Shown here: in pieces, positions 26,436 to 35,113 of the stretch | Layout: every line of letters starts with the position of its first letter | Numbering within the stretch: position 1 is the stretch's first letter | From: Parerythrobacter aestuarii | GTDB lineage: Bacteria > Pseudomonadota > Alphaproteobacteria > Sphingomonadales > Sphingomonadaceae | Direction: 5' to 3' | Length of the DNA stretch: 64,000 bases | Assembly: GCF_030140925.1 (NCBI RefSeq) | Contig: NZ_JARBWD010000002.1 | Coordinates: forward strand, 270,916-334,915 | Translations under genes and position numbers: made by a program | The notes under the pieces: generated by a model | Told to the model about the DNA's origin: nothing | The model's database searches: none | The model's input: the letters and a program-made list of their open reading frames with translations, nothing else

Positions 26436-27230
26436 CTACTTCGGCGGCATGCGGATCGCGCCATCCAGCCGGAACTGGTGGCCGTTGATATAGCCGTTGC
26501 GGGCGATCTCCAGCACCAGCGAGGCGAACTCCTCCGGATGACCGAGCCGCTTGGGGAAGGGCACACTGGCGTTCAGTTGGTCCCACATCTGCGGATTGCG
26601 GTCCTTCATCCCCAGCATCAGCGGGGTGGCGAAAATGCCCGGCATGATTGAATTGACGCGTATGCCGATATCCATCAGGTCGCGTGCCATCGGCAGGACC
26701 AGCCCGTTCACCCCGCTTTTGCAGCTGCCATAGATGACCTGCCCGATCTGCCCGTCTTGCGCTGCGACACTGGCAGTCAGGATGATCGCGCCGCGCTCGC
26801 CATCCTCCGTGATCGGGTCGCTGTTGGCCATGCCCAGCGCCGAATGGCTGGCGATACGGAAGCTGGAGGTCAGGATGCCTTCCGCGCCAAACGCATAGTG
26901 TTCGGTCGGCAGCTTCTTGTAGCAACCGTTTTCCTTGTCCCAGCTGATGGTCTTGCCGCGCTGGCTCGCCATGGCGCAATGAACGGTCAGCCGTTCCTGC
27001 CCATGCGCGGCGCGGGCAGCCTCGAACCCGTCGACCACAGCCTGCTCGTCCATGATGTTGACGTGGTGGAACGTGCCGCCGATTTCCTCGGCCTTGGCGG
27101 GGCCTTCATCGGTGTTGATATCGAAAATGGCGACCTTGAAGCCCTGCTCGGCGAGCGCCCTGGCGCTGGCATTGCCGAGGCCGGATGCACCGCCGGTGAC
27201 AATGGCGGCATGACCGTCTGCGAATTTCAT
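26436..27230 (-). CDS. SDR-family oxidoreductase (3-hydroxyacyl-CoA dehydrogenase type II-like)
   Basis: A 264-residue short-chain dehydrogenase. Cofactor motif AIVTGGASGLGNASARAL with 'AIFDINTDEG' (acidic residue favouring NAD). The active-site Tyr-x3-Lys is in VIYGSCKSGVNGL, followed by 'VNSIMPGIFATPLMLG'. The overall pattern resembles HSD17B10-like enzymes that oxidise 3-hydroxyacyl-CoA, but steroid or other alcohols remain possible. It reads away from the DUF839 gene, sharing a 77-base divergent promoter region (27231-27307). Confidence 0.88.
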   Translation of the reverse strand: MKFADGHAAIVTGGASGLGNASARALAEQGFKVAIFDINTDEGPAKAEEIGGTFHHVNIMDEQAVVDGFEAARAAHGQERLTVHCAMASQRGKTISWDKENGCYKKLPTEHYAFGAEGILTSSFRIASHSALGMANSDPITEDGERGAIILTASVAAQDGQIGQVIYGSCKSGVNGLVLPMARDLMDIGIRVNSIMPGIFATPLMLGMKDRNPQMWDQLNASVPFPKRLGHPEEFASLVLEIARNGYINGHQFRLDGAIRMPPK

Positions 27231-27307
27231 TGTGCTCTCCCCAATTGTGCCCTGCCTTCATGCGGCAGCGGTGCTATGACCGCCAGCATTATCAGGAGGA
27301 AAGTCAC

Positions 27308-28630
27308 ATGTCCGCCCCGTTTCAGACCGATCGCCGCGCGTTCATGACTGCGACCAGCAGCGCCTTTGCCGCCTTGATTGCGAGCGGGTGTTCGACCGGG
27401 CCGCGGGTGGCGGCATCGGCAACGAATGGTGCAGGGTATGGCCCGCTGGTGCCGGATCCTGCCGGGCTGCTCGATCTTCCGGCAGGATTTTCCTACCGCG
27501 TGATCTCCCGACTGGGCGACGCCATGGACGACGGGCTGACCGTGCCCGACCGCGGCGACGGGATGGGGTGTTTCGATCTCGGCAATGGCGAGATTGCGCT
27601 GGTCCGCAACCACGAGCTGCATCCGGGGACCGACCCGGGCGGTGAGCTGGCCAGCGGCTATGGACGCGGCCCGGACGGCAAGGTCTTCCCCGGCGGCACA
27701 ACCAATGTCGTCCTTGACGCGGAGAGCCTCGAGGTGAAGCGCCAGTTCCGCTCGCTCGCCGGGACCATGCGCAATTGTTCAGGCGGGATTACCCCGTGGA
27801 ACAGCTGGATCACTTGCGAAGAACCGGGATCGCGCGCGCTCGCCCTGGCCAAGGAGCATGGCTATGCTTTCGAAGTGCCGGCCGATGCGCCCGGCATGGT
27901 CGATCCGGTGCCGCTCAAGGCCATGGGCCGCTTCAACCACGAGGCCGCCTGCGTCGATCCGGTGACGGGCATGGTATACATGACCGAAGACCAGGACGAC
28001 GGTCTGGTCTATCGCTTCATCCCCAATGTGAATGGCGAGCTTGCCAAGGGCGGCAAGCTGCAGGCTTTGGCGCTGGAGAAGGGGTTTGCCGATGCCAGCA
28101 ACCGTGATGGGGCGTGGAAGACCGGCGATCTCTACATGGTCCGCTGGATAGATCTCGACGATGTCGAAGCACCCGACGACGACCTGCGCAAGCGCGGTGC
28201 AGCGGCGGGCGCGACAACCTTCTCGCGCGGCGAGGGGATGCACATGGGCGAGCGCGAGCTGTTCTTCTGCTGCACCAGCGGCGGCCAGGCCGGCTATGGC
28301 CAGATCTTCCGTCTCCGCCCGGGGCGCACCCGCGTCCCCGATACGCTCGACCTCTATTTCGAATCCACCGGGCCTGAGCAGTTCAACTACGGCGATAATC
28401 TGTGCGTCGCGCCCAACAGCCACCTGGTAGTGTGCGAGGACCAGTACACCGATGTCGTCGACAACCATTTGCGCGGGATCGACCGCCAAGGGCGCCCCTA
28501 TGATCTGGCCCGGCTCGACCGCCAGACGGAGCTCGCCGGTGCCTGCTTCTCGCCCGACGGCAAGACGATGTTCGTCAATGCCTATAGCCCCACCGTGACG
28601 TTGGCGATCACCGGCCCCTGGGCCAGCTGA
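27308..28630 (+). CDS. Tat-exported DUF839 (PhoX-like) protein
   Basis: A 440-residue beta-propeller-like protein. The N terminus has a twin-arginine motif (DRRAFM) and a possible lipobox (LIASGC), so it may be a Tat-dependent lipoprotein. 'ALVRNHEL', 'NCSGGITPWNSWITCEEP', 'GRFNHEAACVDPVTGMVYMTEDQ' and 'EGMHMGERELFFCCTSGG' are features of the DUF839/PhoX group, whose studied members are calcium-iron alkaline phosphatases. No phosphate-regulation sequence was recognised. Start is ATG 27308 after AGGAGGAAAG. Confidence 0.85.
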   Translation: MSAPFQTDRRAFMTATSSAFAALIASGCSTGPRVAASATNGAGYGPLVPDPAGLLDLPAGFSYRVISRLGDAMDDGLTVPDRGDGMGCFDLGNGEIALVRNHELHPGTDPGGELASGYGRGPDGKVFPGGTTNVVLDAESLEVKRQFRSLAGTMRNCSGGITPWNSWITCEEPGSRALALAKEHGYAFEVPADAPGMVDPVPLKAMGRFNHEAACVDPVTGMVYMTEDQDDGLVYRFIPNVNGELAKGGKLQALALEKGFADASNRDGAWKTGDLYMVRWIDLDDVEAPDDDLRKRGAAAGATTFSRGEGMHMGERELFFCCTSGGQAGYGQIFRLRPGRTRVPDTLDLYFESTGPEQFNYGDNLCVAPNSHLVVCEDQYTDVVDNHLRGIDRQGRPYDLARLDRQTELAGACFSPDGKTMFVNAYSPTVTLAITGPWAS

Positions 28631-28642
28631 GGCAGCTCCAGC

Positions 28643-29197
28643 GTGTCATCCTTCCTGTTCGGCTTTGCGCTGGTGCTGCTGGTTTCGATCGGTGCGCGCG
28701 ACCAGTTGCTGGTGGCCCGAATGGACGGGCGAACCGGACCGGGTATCCTTGTCGCCGGCTGCATCGCGGCGATTGCTTCTGCTTCACTGATGGCGTGGGC
28801 AGGCGACCGGATCGCCCACATGCTGTTTCCTGCCGCGCGCGAGATGCTGGTGGCGCTGGCGCTTTTGGCCGCAGTGGTGGAACTGCTGTGGCCTAACCGT
28901 AGCAAGGCCCCGAAAGAACCGACGCACTCGATCTTTGCTGCATTCCTCGTATTGCTCGCACGCCAGATCGGCGATGCGGGTCGCTTCCTCGTATTCGCGC
29001 TGGCGGCGGTGACGGCGCTTCCTTCGCTGGTGGCAACGGGCGGCGCGCTGGGGGGGATCGCCGCGCTCACGCTAGGATGGATCATGGGAACGCAGCTGGA
29101 AGAGGCCTTGCCGCTTCGCGCTATCCGGCTCGTGTTGGCGATGGTCCTCGCTGGCGTCGCGCTGTTCTTCGGGCTTACCGCGCGAGGCATGATTTAA
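28643..29197 (+). CDS. Membrane protein, divergent TMEM165/GDT1-like
   Basis: A 184-residue, very hydrophobic protein with about six membrane segments. The two halves contain 'SIGARDQLLVARM' and 'LLARQIGDAGRFLVFALA', which look like worn versions of the two E-x-G-D-K/R motifs of the UPF0016/GDT1 cation/proton exchangers. The acidic residues at the key Glu position are missing in both. The start is a GTG 12 bases after the DUF839 stop. Assignment is tentative; it could be an unrelated sphingomonad membrane protein. Confidence 0.6.
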   Translation: MSSFLFGFALVLLVSIGARDQLLVARMDGRTGPGILVAGCIAAIASASLMAWAGDRIAHMLFPAAREMLVALALLAAVVELLWPNRSKAPKEPTHSIFAAFLVLLARQIGDAGRFLVFALAAVTALPSLVATGGALGGIAALTLGWIMGTQLEEALPLRAIRLVLAMVLAGVALFFGLTARGMI

Positions 29198-29213
29198 ATC
29201 GTCAAAAACGATT

Positions 29214-29228
29214 ATAGTTGCGATATAT
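29214..29228. promoter_or_regulatory. OxyR-like half-site upstream of dps
   Basis: ATAGTTGCGATATAT fits the ATAG-N-T-NNN-A-N-CTAT half-site with one mismatch. It lies in an AT-rich island (29190-29290) upstream of dps. The second half-site expected seven bases further is poor, so binding is uncertain. Confidence 0.3.
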
Positions 29229-29301
29229 ATTTTGGAAACCGATTACAGACCTGTGCGTTGATAGGGTGTAAGAAAAATGCATTCAATCAATGGAGGTACG
29301 C

Positions 29302-29763
29302 ATGGCTACCGCAGGAGATAACTCGAAGACCGCGCTTGTGAACGAACTGAACGGGTTGCTGGCCGATCACTTCGCGCTGTTCGTGAAGACCAAGAACTTC
29401 CACTGGCATGTGACGGGGCCGCGTTTCCGCGACCTGCACCTGCTGTTCGACGAGCAAGCAATCGAAATTCGCGACAATATCGACATGCTGGGTGAGCGCG
29501 TCCGCAAGAACGGTGCGCCGACGCTGACGTCCGTCGGCTCGATCGCTGGTGCGACTGCGATCAAGGACCAGGACGATCCAACCCTCGCCGCCGAGGCGAT
29601 GCTCAAGGAGCTGCACGACGACAATGTGCTGATGCTCGACCGCATCAAGAAGCTGAAGGAGCTCGCTGGGGAAGCTGGTGACAACGCCACCGACGGCATT
29701 CTCGACGACCTCACCGACCAGACCGAAGAGCGGATCTGGTTCCTCAGGAGCACGCTGCAGTAA
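29302..29763 (+). CDS. dps: DNA starvation/stationary phase protection protein Dps
   Basis: A 153-residue ferritin-like protein that stores iron using peroxide and coats DNA. The ferroxidase motif is seen in 'KNFHWHVTGPRFRDLHLLFDEQ' and following 'IEIRDNIDMLGERV'. The C-terminal helix 'TEERIWFLRSTL' is typical. I took ATG 29302 with a GGAGG eight bases before; an in-frame ATG at 29290 overlaps that ribosome site. AT-rich upstream region with an OxyR-like half-site; strong terminator after the gene. Confidence 0.94.
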   Translation: MATAGDNSKTALVNELNGLLADHFALFVKTKNFHWHVTGPRFRDLHLLFDEQAIEIRDNIDMLGERVRKNGAPTLTSVGSIAGATAIKDQDDPTLAAEAMLKELHDDNVLMLDRIKKLKELAGEAGDNATDGILDDLTDQTEERIWFLRSTLQ

Positions 29764-29793
29764 AGACGCGCTTGATTGTGCGGATACGAATTC

Positions 29794-29830
29794 GGACCGC
29801 ACGGGGGATGCCTCCGTGCGGTCCTTCGTT
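29794..29830 (+). terminator. Rho-independent terminator after dps
   Basis: An 11-bp perfect stem (GGACCGCACGG / CCGTGCGGTCC, 29794-29804 and 29814-29824) is followed by TTCGTTT. It lies 30 bases after the dps stop. Confidence 0.85.
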
Positions 29831-29842
29831 TATGGTCAACGA

Positions 29843-30466
29843 ATGGCAGACGTGACGATCATTGAGAACGCCGATACCACCCGCATCGCCGACTGGCTGG
29901 AGCGGCGATTGGCTGTGGCGCTTGAGCAAGTGGGTGATCGCGTGGCCATCACCATCCCGGGCGGCTCGACCCCGTTCCCGATCCTGGCCGATCTCGTCAC
30001 TCGCGACCTGGATTTCAGCCGCCTCGAGATCTGGCCCAACGATGATCGCATCGTGCCGGAAGATCATGAGGCCTCCAACACCGGCAAGATGCGCACGCTG
30101 CTGGAGCCTGTCGGTGGTCATATCGTTCCGTTGGCCGAAGATGCCAAACCGCCGCATTTCGCGCTTTGCTGGCTGGGTATGGGACCGGACGGGCACATCG
30201 CTTCGCTTTTCCCCAACACCCAGCCATCGGTCGACGACCCCCTGGCGGTGCGGCGACTGACGCCCGATCCACTTCCCCCGCATGCCCCTTTTGACCGGAT
30301 CACGCTGACCATTCCCAGCCTGCTCGACAGCGATGCGATACTGTTCTCGCTTGGCGGCGCGGAGGACAAACGCGCAGTCTTCGAAACTGCGACACGTGGA
30401 GAACACGATTTGCCGGTTGCGCGTTTGCTCGGAGCGGCGCAGCAGAAGGTGACATGCTTCACCTGA
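29843..30466 (+). CDS. pgl: 6-phosphogluconolactonase
   Basis: This enzyme hydrolyses 6-phosphogluconolactone in the oxidative pentose phosphate/Entner-Doudoroff route. The family motifs are in order: 'VAITIPGGSTPFPIL', 'WPNDDRIVPEDHEASN' (in place of the more common DERxVP), 'LGMGPDGHIASLFPN' and 'DRITLTIPSLLDS'. At 207 residues it is somewhat shorter than the usual 230-250, but nothing essential appears missing. Start is ATG 29843, 13 bases after the terminator T-run, so the promoter must overlap the terminator region or transcription reads through. It overlaps the Nudix gene by 13 bases. zwf and edd are not in the window. Confidence 0.88.
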   Translation: MADVTIIENADTTRIADWLERRLAVALEQVGDRVAITIPGGSTPFPILADLVTRDLDFSRLEIWPNDDRIVPEDHEASNTGKMRTLLEPVGGHIVPLAEDAKPPHFALCWLGMGPDGHIASLFPNTQPSVDDPLAVRRLTPDPLPPHAPFDRITLTIPSLLDSDAILFSLGGAEDKRAVFETATRGEHDLPVARLLGAAQQKVTCFT

Positions 30467-30927
30467 TTCCCGCACCCGTCCATCGTATGTTGTTGCCGAT
30501 CGCCTTTCGCGTGCGGCATGTCTGGCGCAAGTTTGCCAAACCGCAATTGACGGGTTGCGCCGTCATCGTTTCCGACCACGAAGGCTCGATCCTGCTGATG
30601 CGGCACAGCTACGGCCCGCGCGTCTGGGCATTGCCTGGCGGCGGGGTCGCCAGGGGCGAAGATCCGGCTGCAGCGGCCCAGCGCGAGATTTTCGAGGAAG
30701 TAGGGATCGAGCTGAGCCGTCTGTCACTGGTTACCGTGCTGGAGGATACGATCTCAGGAGCGCCCAACACCACGCACCTGTTCGCTGCGACAACCGACCA
30801 GTATCCACGGGCCGATCGCCGCGAAGTGCTGGAAGCGAAGTTCTTCCCGCGCCATTCATTGCCAGAGCCGCAAGGAACGCAGACCCGGGTGCGGCTCGAC
30901 GTGTGGCGCGAAACCTTGCAGCGCTGA
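30454..30927 (+). CDS. Nudix hydrolase
   Basis: A 157-residue pyrophosphohydrolase. The complete Nudix box G-x5-E-x7-REUxEExGU is seen as GGVARGEDPAAAAQREIFEEVGI (the REIFEE core intact). Substrates are nucleoside diphosphates linked to other groups; the exact one cannot be told. The start lies 13 bases inside pgl, in another frame, indicating coupling. Convergent with dinB, whose stop is three bases away. Confidence 0.9.
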   Translation: MLHLIPAPVHRMLLPIAFRVRHVWRKFAKPQLTGCAVIVSDHEGSILLMRHSYGPRVWALPGGGVARGEDPAAAAQREIFEEVGIELSRLSLVTVLEDTISGAPNTTHLFAATTDQYPRADRREVLEAKFFPRHSLPEPQGTQTRVRLDVWRETLQR

Positions 30928-30929
30928 CC

Positions 30930-32066
30930 TTAGAAGAGCGGCAACTGGCCGCTCGAACGTTCGGAACGTTCGGCCTGCTTCTCCGCTTCCTGCTCGAGGT
31001 TGGAGAGCGTCAGCCCCATCAGGCGGATCGGCAAGGGAAGCGGCAATTGCGCTTCCAGCAGGTCACGCGAGATCTGCGCGAATTCTTCCCGGCCTTCGAC
31101 GTAGTGCGGCACGGAATGTGCGCGGGTGACAGTGCGAAAGTCGTTGTACTTCATTTTCAGCGTGACAGTCCGCCCACGCGCTTTGGTGCGCTCGATGCTG
31201 TCCCACACGATCCCGGTGATCCGTTCCAGCGTTTCGCGCAGCTCGTCGGGTTCGTGCTGGTCTGTCGAGAAGGTACGTTCGCCACCGACCGACTTGCGGA
31301 TGCGGTTGGCACGCACCGGCCTCAAGTCGATCCCGCGCGCGGCGCGATAGAGATAGTCGCCGAAGCTGCCGAAGTGCTGCCGTAGCCAGCCGAGGTCCTT
31401 CTTTGCCAGGTCGGCCCCCGTCTCGATTCCCAACTTCGCCATTTTCTCCGCTCCCTTGGGTCCGACCCCATGGAAGCGCCGGATCGGCAGTGACTGCACG
31501 AACGCCGCGCCTTCGCCAGGCTTGATAATGCATAGTCCATCGGGCTTGTTCTGGTCGCTGGCGAGCTTGGCGAGGAACTTGTTGTAGCTGACCCCGGCGC
31601 TGGCGGTGAGCCTGGTTTCCGCCTTGATGCGCTCGCGGATCAACTGCGCGGTTCGGGTGGCCGAACCCACCCCGCGCAAGTCGTCGGTCACATCGAGATA
31701 GGCTTCGTCGAGGCTCAGCGGCTCGACGTGCGGGGTGTAATGGCGAAAGATCTCGCGGATCCTGGCCGATGCCTCCTTGTACGCATCGAAGCGGTGGCGG
31801 ACAAAGATCAGGTCGGGGCACAGCCGCTTGGCGGTAACCGAGGGCATCGCGCTCTTGACCCCGAATTTGCGCGCTTCGTAGCTGGCCGCCGCTACAACGC
31901 CACGTCCACCAGCCCCACCAACCGCCACCGGCTTGCCGCGCAGCTCCGGATTGTCGCGCTGCTCGACGCTGGCAAAGAAGGCATCCATGTCGACATGGAT
32001 GACCTTGCGCAGGCCATCGGCCTCATCGTCGTCGCTGAAGTCATCGCCGCCATCCATGCCCATCAC
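30930..32066 (-). CDS. dinB: DNA polymerase IV (Y-family)
   Basis: A 378-residue translesion polymerase. Catalytic motifs are 'IHVDMDAFFASVEQRDN' at the N terminus and 'PLSLDEAYLDVT' in the palm. The C terminus ends in SSGQLPLF, a beta-clamp-binding motif (QLxLF). No alphaproteobacterial LexA box (GTTC-N7-GTTC) is visible upstream. Start could be any of three nearby Met codons (MMGMDGG). It is divergent from the Bcr/CflA transporter, with a palindrome between the two. Confidence 0.94.
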   Translation of the reverse strand: MMGMDGGDDFSDDDEADGLRKVIHVDMDAFFASVEQRDNPELRGKPVAVGGAGGRGVVAAASYEARKFGVKSAMPSVTAKRLCPDLIFVRHRFDAYKEASARIREIFRHYTPHVEPLSLDEAYLDVTDDLRGVGSATRTAQLIRERIKAETRLTASAGVSYNKFLAKLASDQNKPDGLCIIKPGEGAAFVQSLPIRRFHGVGPKGAEKMAKLGIETGADLAKKDLGWLRQHFGSFGDYLYRAARGIDLRPVRANRIRKSVGGERTFSTDQHEPDELRETLERITGIVWDSIERTKARGRTVTLKMKYNDFRTVTRAHSVPHYVEGREEFAQISRDLLEAQLPLPLPIRLMGLTLSNLEQEAEKQAERSERSSGQLPLF

Positions 32067-32111
32067 ATAGCCCGCCCGTCATGGCAAATGAAGCACAGCC
32101 ACCCGGCATTA

Positions 32112-32126
32112 GTATGCAACGCATAC
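32112..32126. promoter_or_regulatory. Candidate operator palindrome between dinB and the MFS gene
   Basis: GTATGC-AAC-GCATAC is a perfect 6+3+6 inverted repeat in the 104-base divergent region, 45 bases before the transporter start. The form fits a TetR- or MarR-type dimeric repressor site, but no such regulator gene is next to it. Confidence 0.45.
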
Positions 32127-32170
32127 GAAAATTGCTTTGCATCCTCCGGCAGGCTGGGCATGGAAAGAGG

Positions 32171-33445
32171 ATGATCCATACGATCACTTCCAGTGAAGGC
32201 CCGCCGCGGACCATAAGGAGGCTCGAATTCGTTGCCCTGATGGCGGCGGTCATGAGCCTTGGCGCGCTGGCCATCGACGCCATGTTGCCCGCGCTCGACG
32301 AGATCGCGGCGACATTCGGCGTGGACGATCCCAACCGTCGCCAGCTGGTGGTAGGTGTCTATCTTCTGGCCGGTGGTGTCGGATGCCTGGTGCCAGGCTC
32401 ATTCGCCGACCACTTCGGGCGCACCCGTGTTCTGATGGTGGTGCTCTGCTGCTACATCGTCACTTCGCTGCTGTGTGCGGTCGCCCCAACCTATGAAGCG
32501 CTGTTGGGTATCCGCATTGCGCAAGGGTTCCTCGTTGCGGGTCTGGGCGTGTTGCCTGCGGCGATCATCCGGGACCGCTTCGAAGGCGATGCCATGGCGC
32601 GCCTGATGTCGACCATCTTCATCGTCTTCATGGTGGTGCCGGTGTTGGCACCCAGCATGGGGCAGTGGGTCCTCAATGTTGCGCAATGGCCTTGGGTCTT
32701 CGTGGCGATGGCGATCGCAGCGGCTTTGGTGATGTTATGGGCATGGCTCCGCTTGCCGGAAACACTGGCGATCGAGGATCGCGATCCGCTCGATTTCAGG
32801 AGCGTGTTTCATAACCTGCCGCTCACTTTCCGCACGCGCGAGGCAGTCGGCTACGTCTTTGGTAGTGGCCTCACCTTCGGGGCCATGTTCGGCTATATCA
32901 ATTCGGCCCAGCAGCTGATCGGCGAACACTTTGGGGCGGGTGACGATTTCCCGATCATCTTCGGTGCGACAGCCTCTACGCTGGCAGTCTCCAGCTTCGC
33001 CAATTCGCGCATTGTCGAGAACTTCGGTGCCCGGCGTGTGTCGCATACCGCGCTCTGCGTGTTCATCGCGGTTTCGGCAGCGCAAGTGTGGGCAGCGTTC
33101 TACCATGGCGGCTCGCTGGAGCTGTTCATCCCTTTGATGTCGGCAAACCTGTGCCTGCTCGGCTTCATGGGGGCCAATTTCGGCTCAATCGCCATGCAGC
33201 CGTTCCAGCATGCGGCTGGAGCAGCAAGCTCGGCACAGGGCTTCGTGCGAATGTCGTTGGGAGCCGGGGTCGGGATCCTGATCGGCCAGGCTTATGATGG
33301 TACGGCGCGGACGCTGGCGGTCGCGCTGCTGAGCTGCAGCATCGCTTCACTGTGCCTGATCCTGTTCAGCGAACGCGGCGTGCTGTTCCGAAGGCCCCGC
33401 GATGCAAGGCGCTATCTCGCCTTGCATGACGTGTTGCACGATTGA
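32171..33445 (+). CDS. Bcr/CflA-type multidrug efflux MFS transporter
   Basis: A 424-residue, 12-segment major facilitator. Segment 1 'LMAAVMSLGALAIDAMLPAL' and 'LLAGGVGCLVPGSFADHFGRTRVL' (motif A between segments 2 and 3) are typical of drug:H+ antiporter family DHA1, Bcr/CflA branch. The start ATG 32171 follows GGAAAGAGG; the frame continues upstream through the divergent promoter region and is not coding there. Convergent with the carboxylase beta gene, five bases apart. Confidence 0.9.
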   Translation: MIHTITSSEGPPRTIRRLEFVALMAAVMSLGALAIDAMLPALDEIAATFGVDDPNRRQLVVGVYLLAGGVGCLVPGSFADHFGRTRVLMVVLCCYIVTSLLCAVAPTYEALLGIRIAQGFLVAGLGVLPAAIIRDRFEGDAMARLMSTIFIVFMVVPVLAPSMGQWVLNVAQWPWVFVAMAIAAALVMLWAWLRLPETLAIEDRDPLDFRSVFHNLPLTFRTREAVGYVFGSGLTFGAMFGYINSAQQLIGEHFGAGDDFPIIFGATASTLAVSSFANSRIVENFGARRVSHTALCVFIAVSAAQVWAAFYHGGSLELFIPLMSANLCLLGFMGANFGSIAMQPFQHAAGAASSAQGFVRMSLGAGVGILIGQAYDGTARTLAVALLSCSIASLCLILFSERGVLFRRPRDARRYLALHDVLHD

Positions 33446-33450
33446 GGCAC

Positions 33451-35004
33451 CTAGGCTTCGCTCTCCAGCCTCCGCCAGGCCAGCTCGGCGAATTCGCACA
33501 GCAGGGGCCGCGTATCGCGCGGGTCGATAATGTCCTCGACATTGAAGCGCTCGGCGCTGCGGAAGGGCGAGGTGACCTTGTCCAGCCGCTCGCGGATCGC
33601 GGCCAGCTCTGCCGCCGGGTCTTCGCTGGCTTCCAGCTCGGACTTGTAGGCGACCTCCAGCCCGCCCGCGATCGGCAGGCTGCCCCAGTCGCCCGAGGGC
33701 CAGCAATAGCGGTACTGGAACCGGTCTGCGTTCGACATCGCGCTCCCCGCAATGCCATAGGCGCGGCGCATGACGATCGAGGCGAGCGGGACAGTGGCCT
33801 TGTAGATAGCATTCATCGCCTGCACCCCGTAACGGATCGTGCCCGCGACCTCCGCCTCGCGCCCGATCATGAAACCGGGGTTGTCGACCAGGTGGACGAT
33901 CGGCAGGCGGAACTGGTCGGCCAGCTTGACGAAGCGCTCGACCTTTTCGCTGGTCTTGGCGTCCCAGCTGCCTCCGAGATAGCTCGGATCGCTGGCGAGC
34001 ACGAATACAGGCCAGCCATCGAGGCGGGCCAGTGCAGTGATGGCGGTGCGGCCCCACATGCGGCCGATTTCGAACACTGTGCCCTGGTCGAACACCATGT
34101 CGAGGCAGCGGCGCATTGAATAGACTTGTTTCTCCTCACGCGGGACGAGGCTGAGCAGCGCTTCCTCGCGGCGATGGACCGGGTCGGTGCAGAGCGAACG
34201 CCGCGCCAGCTGGCCGACATGCTCGGGCATGAAGCTGAGGAAATGCCGCGCGCGGGCGAAGGCTTCGGCTTCGCTGGAGACCTCGTCATCGACCACGCCG
34301 TTGCGGGTGTGGATGTCGCTGCCGCCGAGTTCCTCCTTGGCTTGTTGATGGTCTGCGGCGCTTTTGTATTGCTCGCCCAAGCCGTCGACCACGGCAGGAC
34401 CGGCGGCGAATATCTGCGACAAGCCCTTGACCATAATCGAATAGTGGCTTGCAACGATGCGTGCCGCTCCGAGGCCGGCTGTGGGGCCCAGCGCCAGCGC
34501 CACGACCGGCACGGTGTCGAGGTTCTTCACGGTGTCGCCCCATCCGGGCACGGCAGGGATATAGGTCGCGCCGATCATTTCCAGTGTCTTGACCGAGCCA
34601 CCGCCTCCTGTGCCGTCGATCATCTTGATGATGGGCAGCTTCAGCTCGTGCGCCATCTGTTCGGCCTGCACCATCTTGCGCTTGATGCCTGCGTCGGCCG
34701 CGCCACCGCGAATGGTGAAATCGTCTGCCGTGGCGACCACCGGACGGCCATTGATAGTGGCCTTGCCGAACAGGAACGGAGCGGGGAGGACACTGATGAG
34801 GTCGCCGTTCTCGTCATAGGTCGCATTGCCGGCGATCTTGCCGATCTCGCGGAAGGAGCCGTCATCGACCAGCGCCGCGAGCCGGGCGCGGGCATCCATT
34901 TTGCCGCGTGAGTGTTGGCGACCGACCTTCTCTGGTCCGCCCATCTGCTCGGCGAGTTCTTCGCGCTTGCGGAGTTCCTCGAGTTCCTTGGCCCAGCTCA
35001 ACAC
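33451..35004 (-). CDS. Biotin-dependent acyl-CoA carboxylase, carboxyltransferase (beta) subunit
   Basis: A 517-residue carboxyltransferase with N and C crotonase-like domains. It transfers carboxylate from biotin to an acyl-CoA (propionyl-, acetyl- or 3-methylcrotonyl-CoA). Features include 'RQHSRGKMDARARLAALVDDG', 'MIDGTGGGGSVKT' , 'TAGLGAARIVASHYSIMV' and, in the C half, 'DNPGFMIGREAEVAGTIRYG'. The glycine-rich oxyanion loops are intact. The alpha subunit is the next gene upstream on the same strand, separated by a class-C repeat. Substrate is not decided by sequence alone. Confidence 0.92.
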   Translation of the reverse strand: MLSWAKELEELRKREELAEQMGGPEKVGRQHSRGKMDARARLAALVDDGSFREIGKIAGNATYDENGDLISVLPAPFLFGKATINGRPVVATADDFTIRGGAADAGIKRKMVQAEQMAHELKLPIIKMIDGTGGGGSVKTLEMIGATYIPAVPGWGDTVKNLDTVPVVALALGPTAGLGAARIVASHYSIMVKGLSQIFAAGPAVVDGLGEQYKSAADHQQAKEELGGSDIHTRNGVVDDEVSSEAEAFARARHFLSFMPEHVGQLARRSLCTDPVHRREEALLSLVPREEKQVYSMRRCLDMVFDQGTVFEIGRMWGRTAITALARLDGWPVFVLASDPSYLGGSWDAKTSEKVERFVKLADQFRLPIVHLVDNPGFMIGREAEVAGTIRYGVQAMNAIYKATVPLASIVMRRAYGIAGSAMSNADRFQYRYCWPSGDWGSLPIAGGLEVAYKSELEASEDPAAELAAIRERLDKVTSPFRSAERFNVEDIIDPRDTRPLLCEFAELAWRRLESEA

Positions 35005-35011
35005 CCACTCC

Positions 35012-35103
35012 CGTCATGCTGAACTTGTTTCAGCATCCATCTCTCCATTTCGAGTTGCAGTGCATGCGGCGAAATGGACCCTGAAACAAGTTCAGGGTGA
35101 CGA
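35012..35103. repeat. Mosaic repeat, class C, between carboxylase subunit genes
   Basis: The ends CGTCATGCTGAACTTG and CAAGTTCAGGGTGACG mirror each other. Each end also folds on itself: TGCTGAA / TTCAGCA on the left, CCCTGAA / TTCAGGG on the right. The centre has CCATTTCG / CGAAATGG (about 35045-35078). I recall this type from sphingomonad genomes. Confidence 0.82.
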
Positions 35104-35113
35104 GAAGGGAAAG

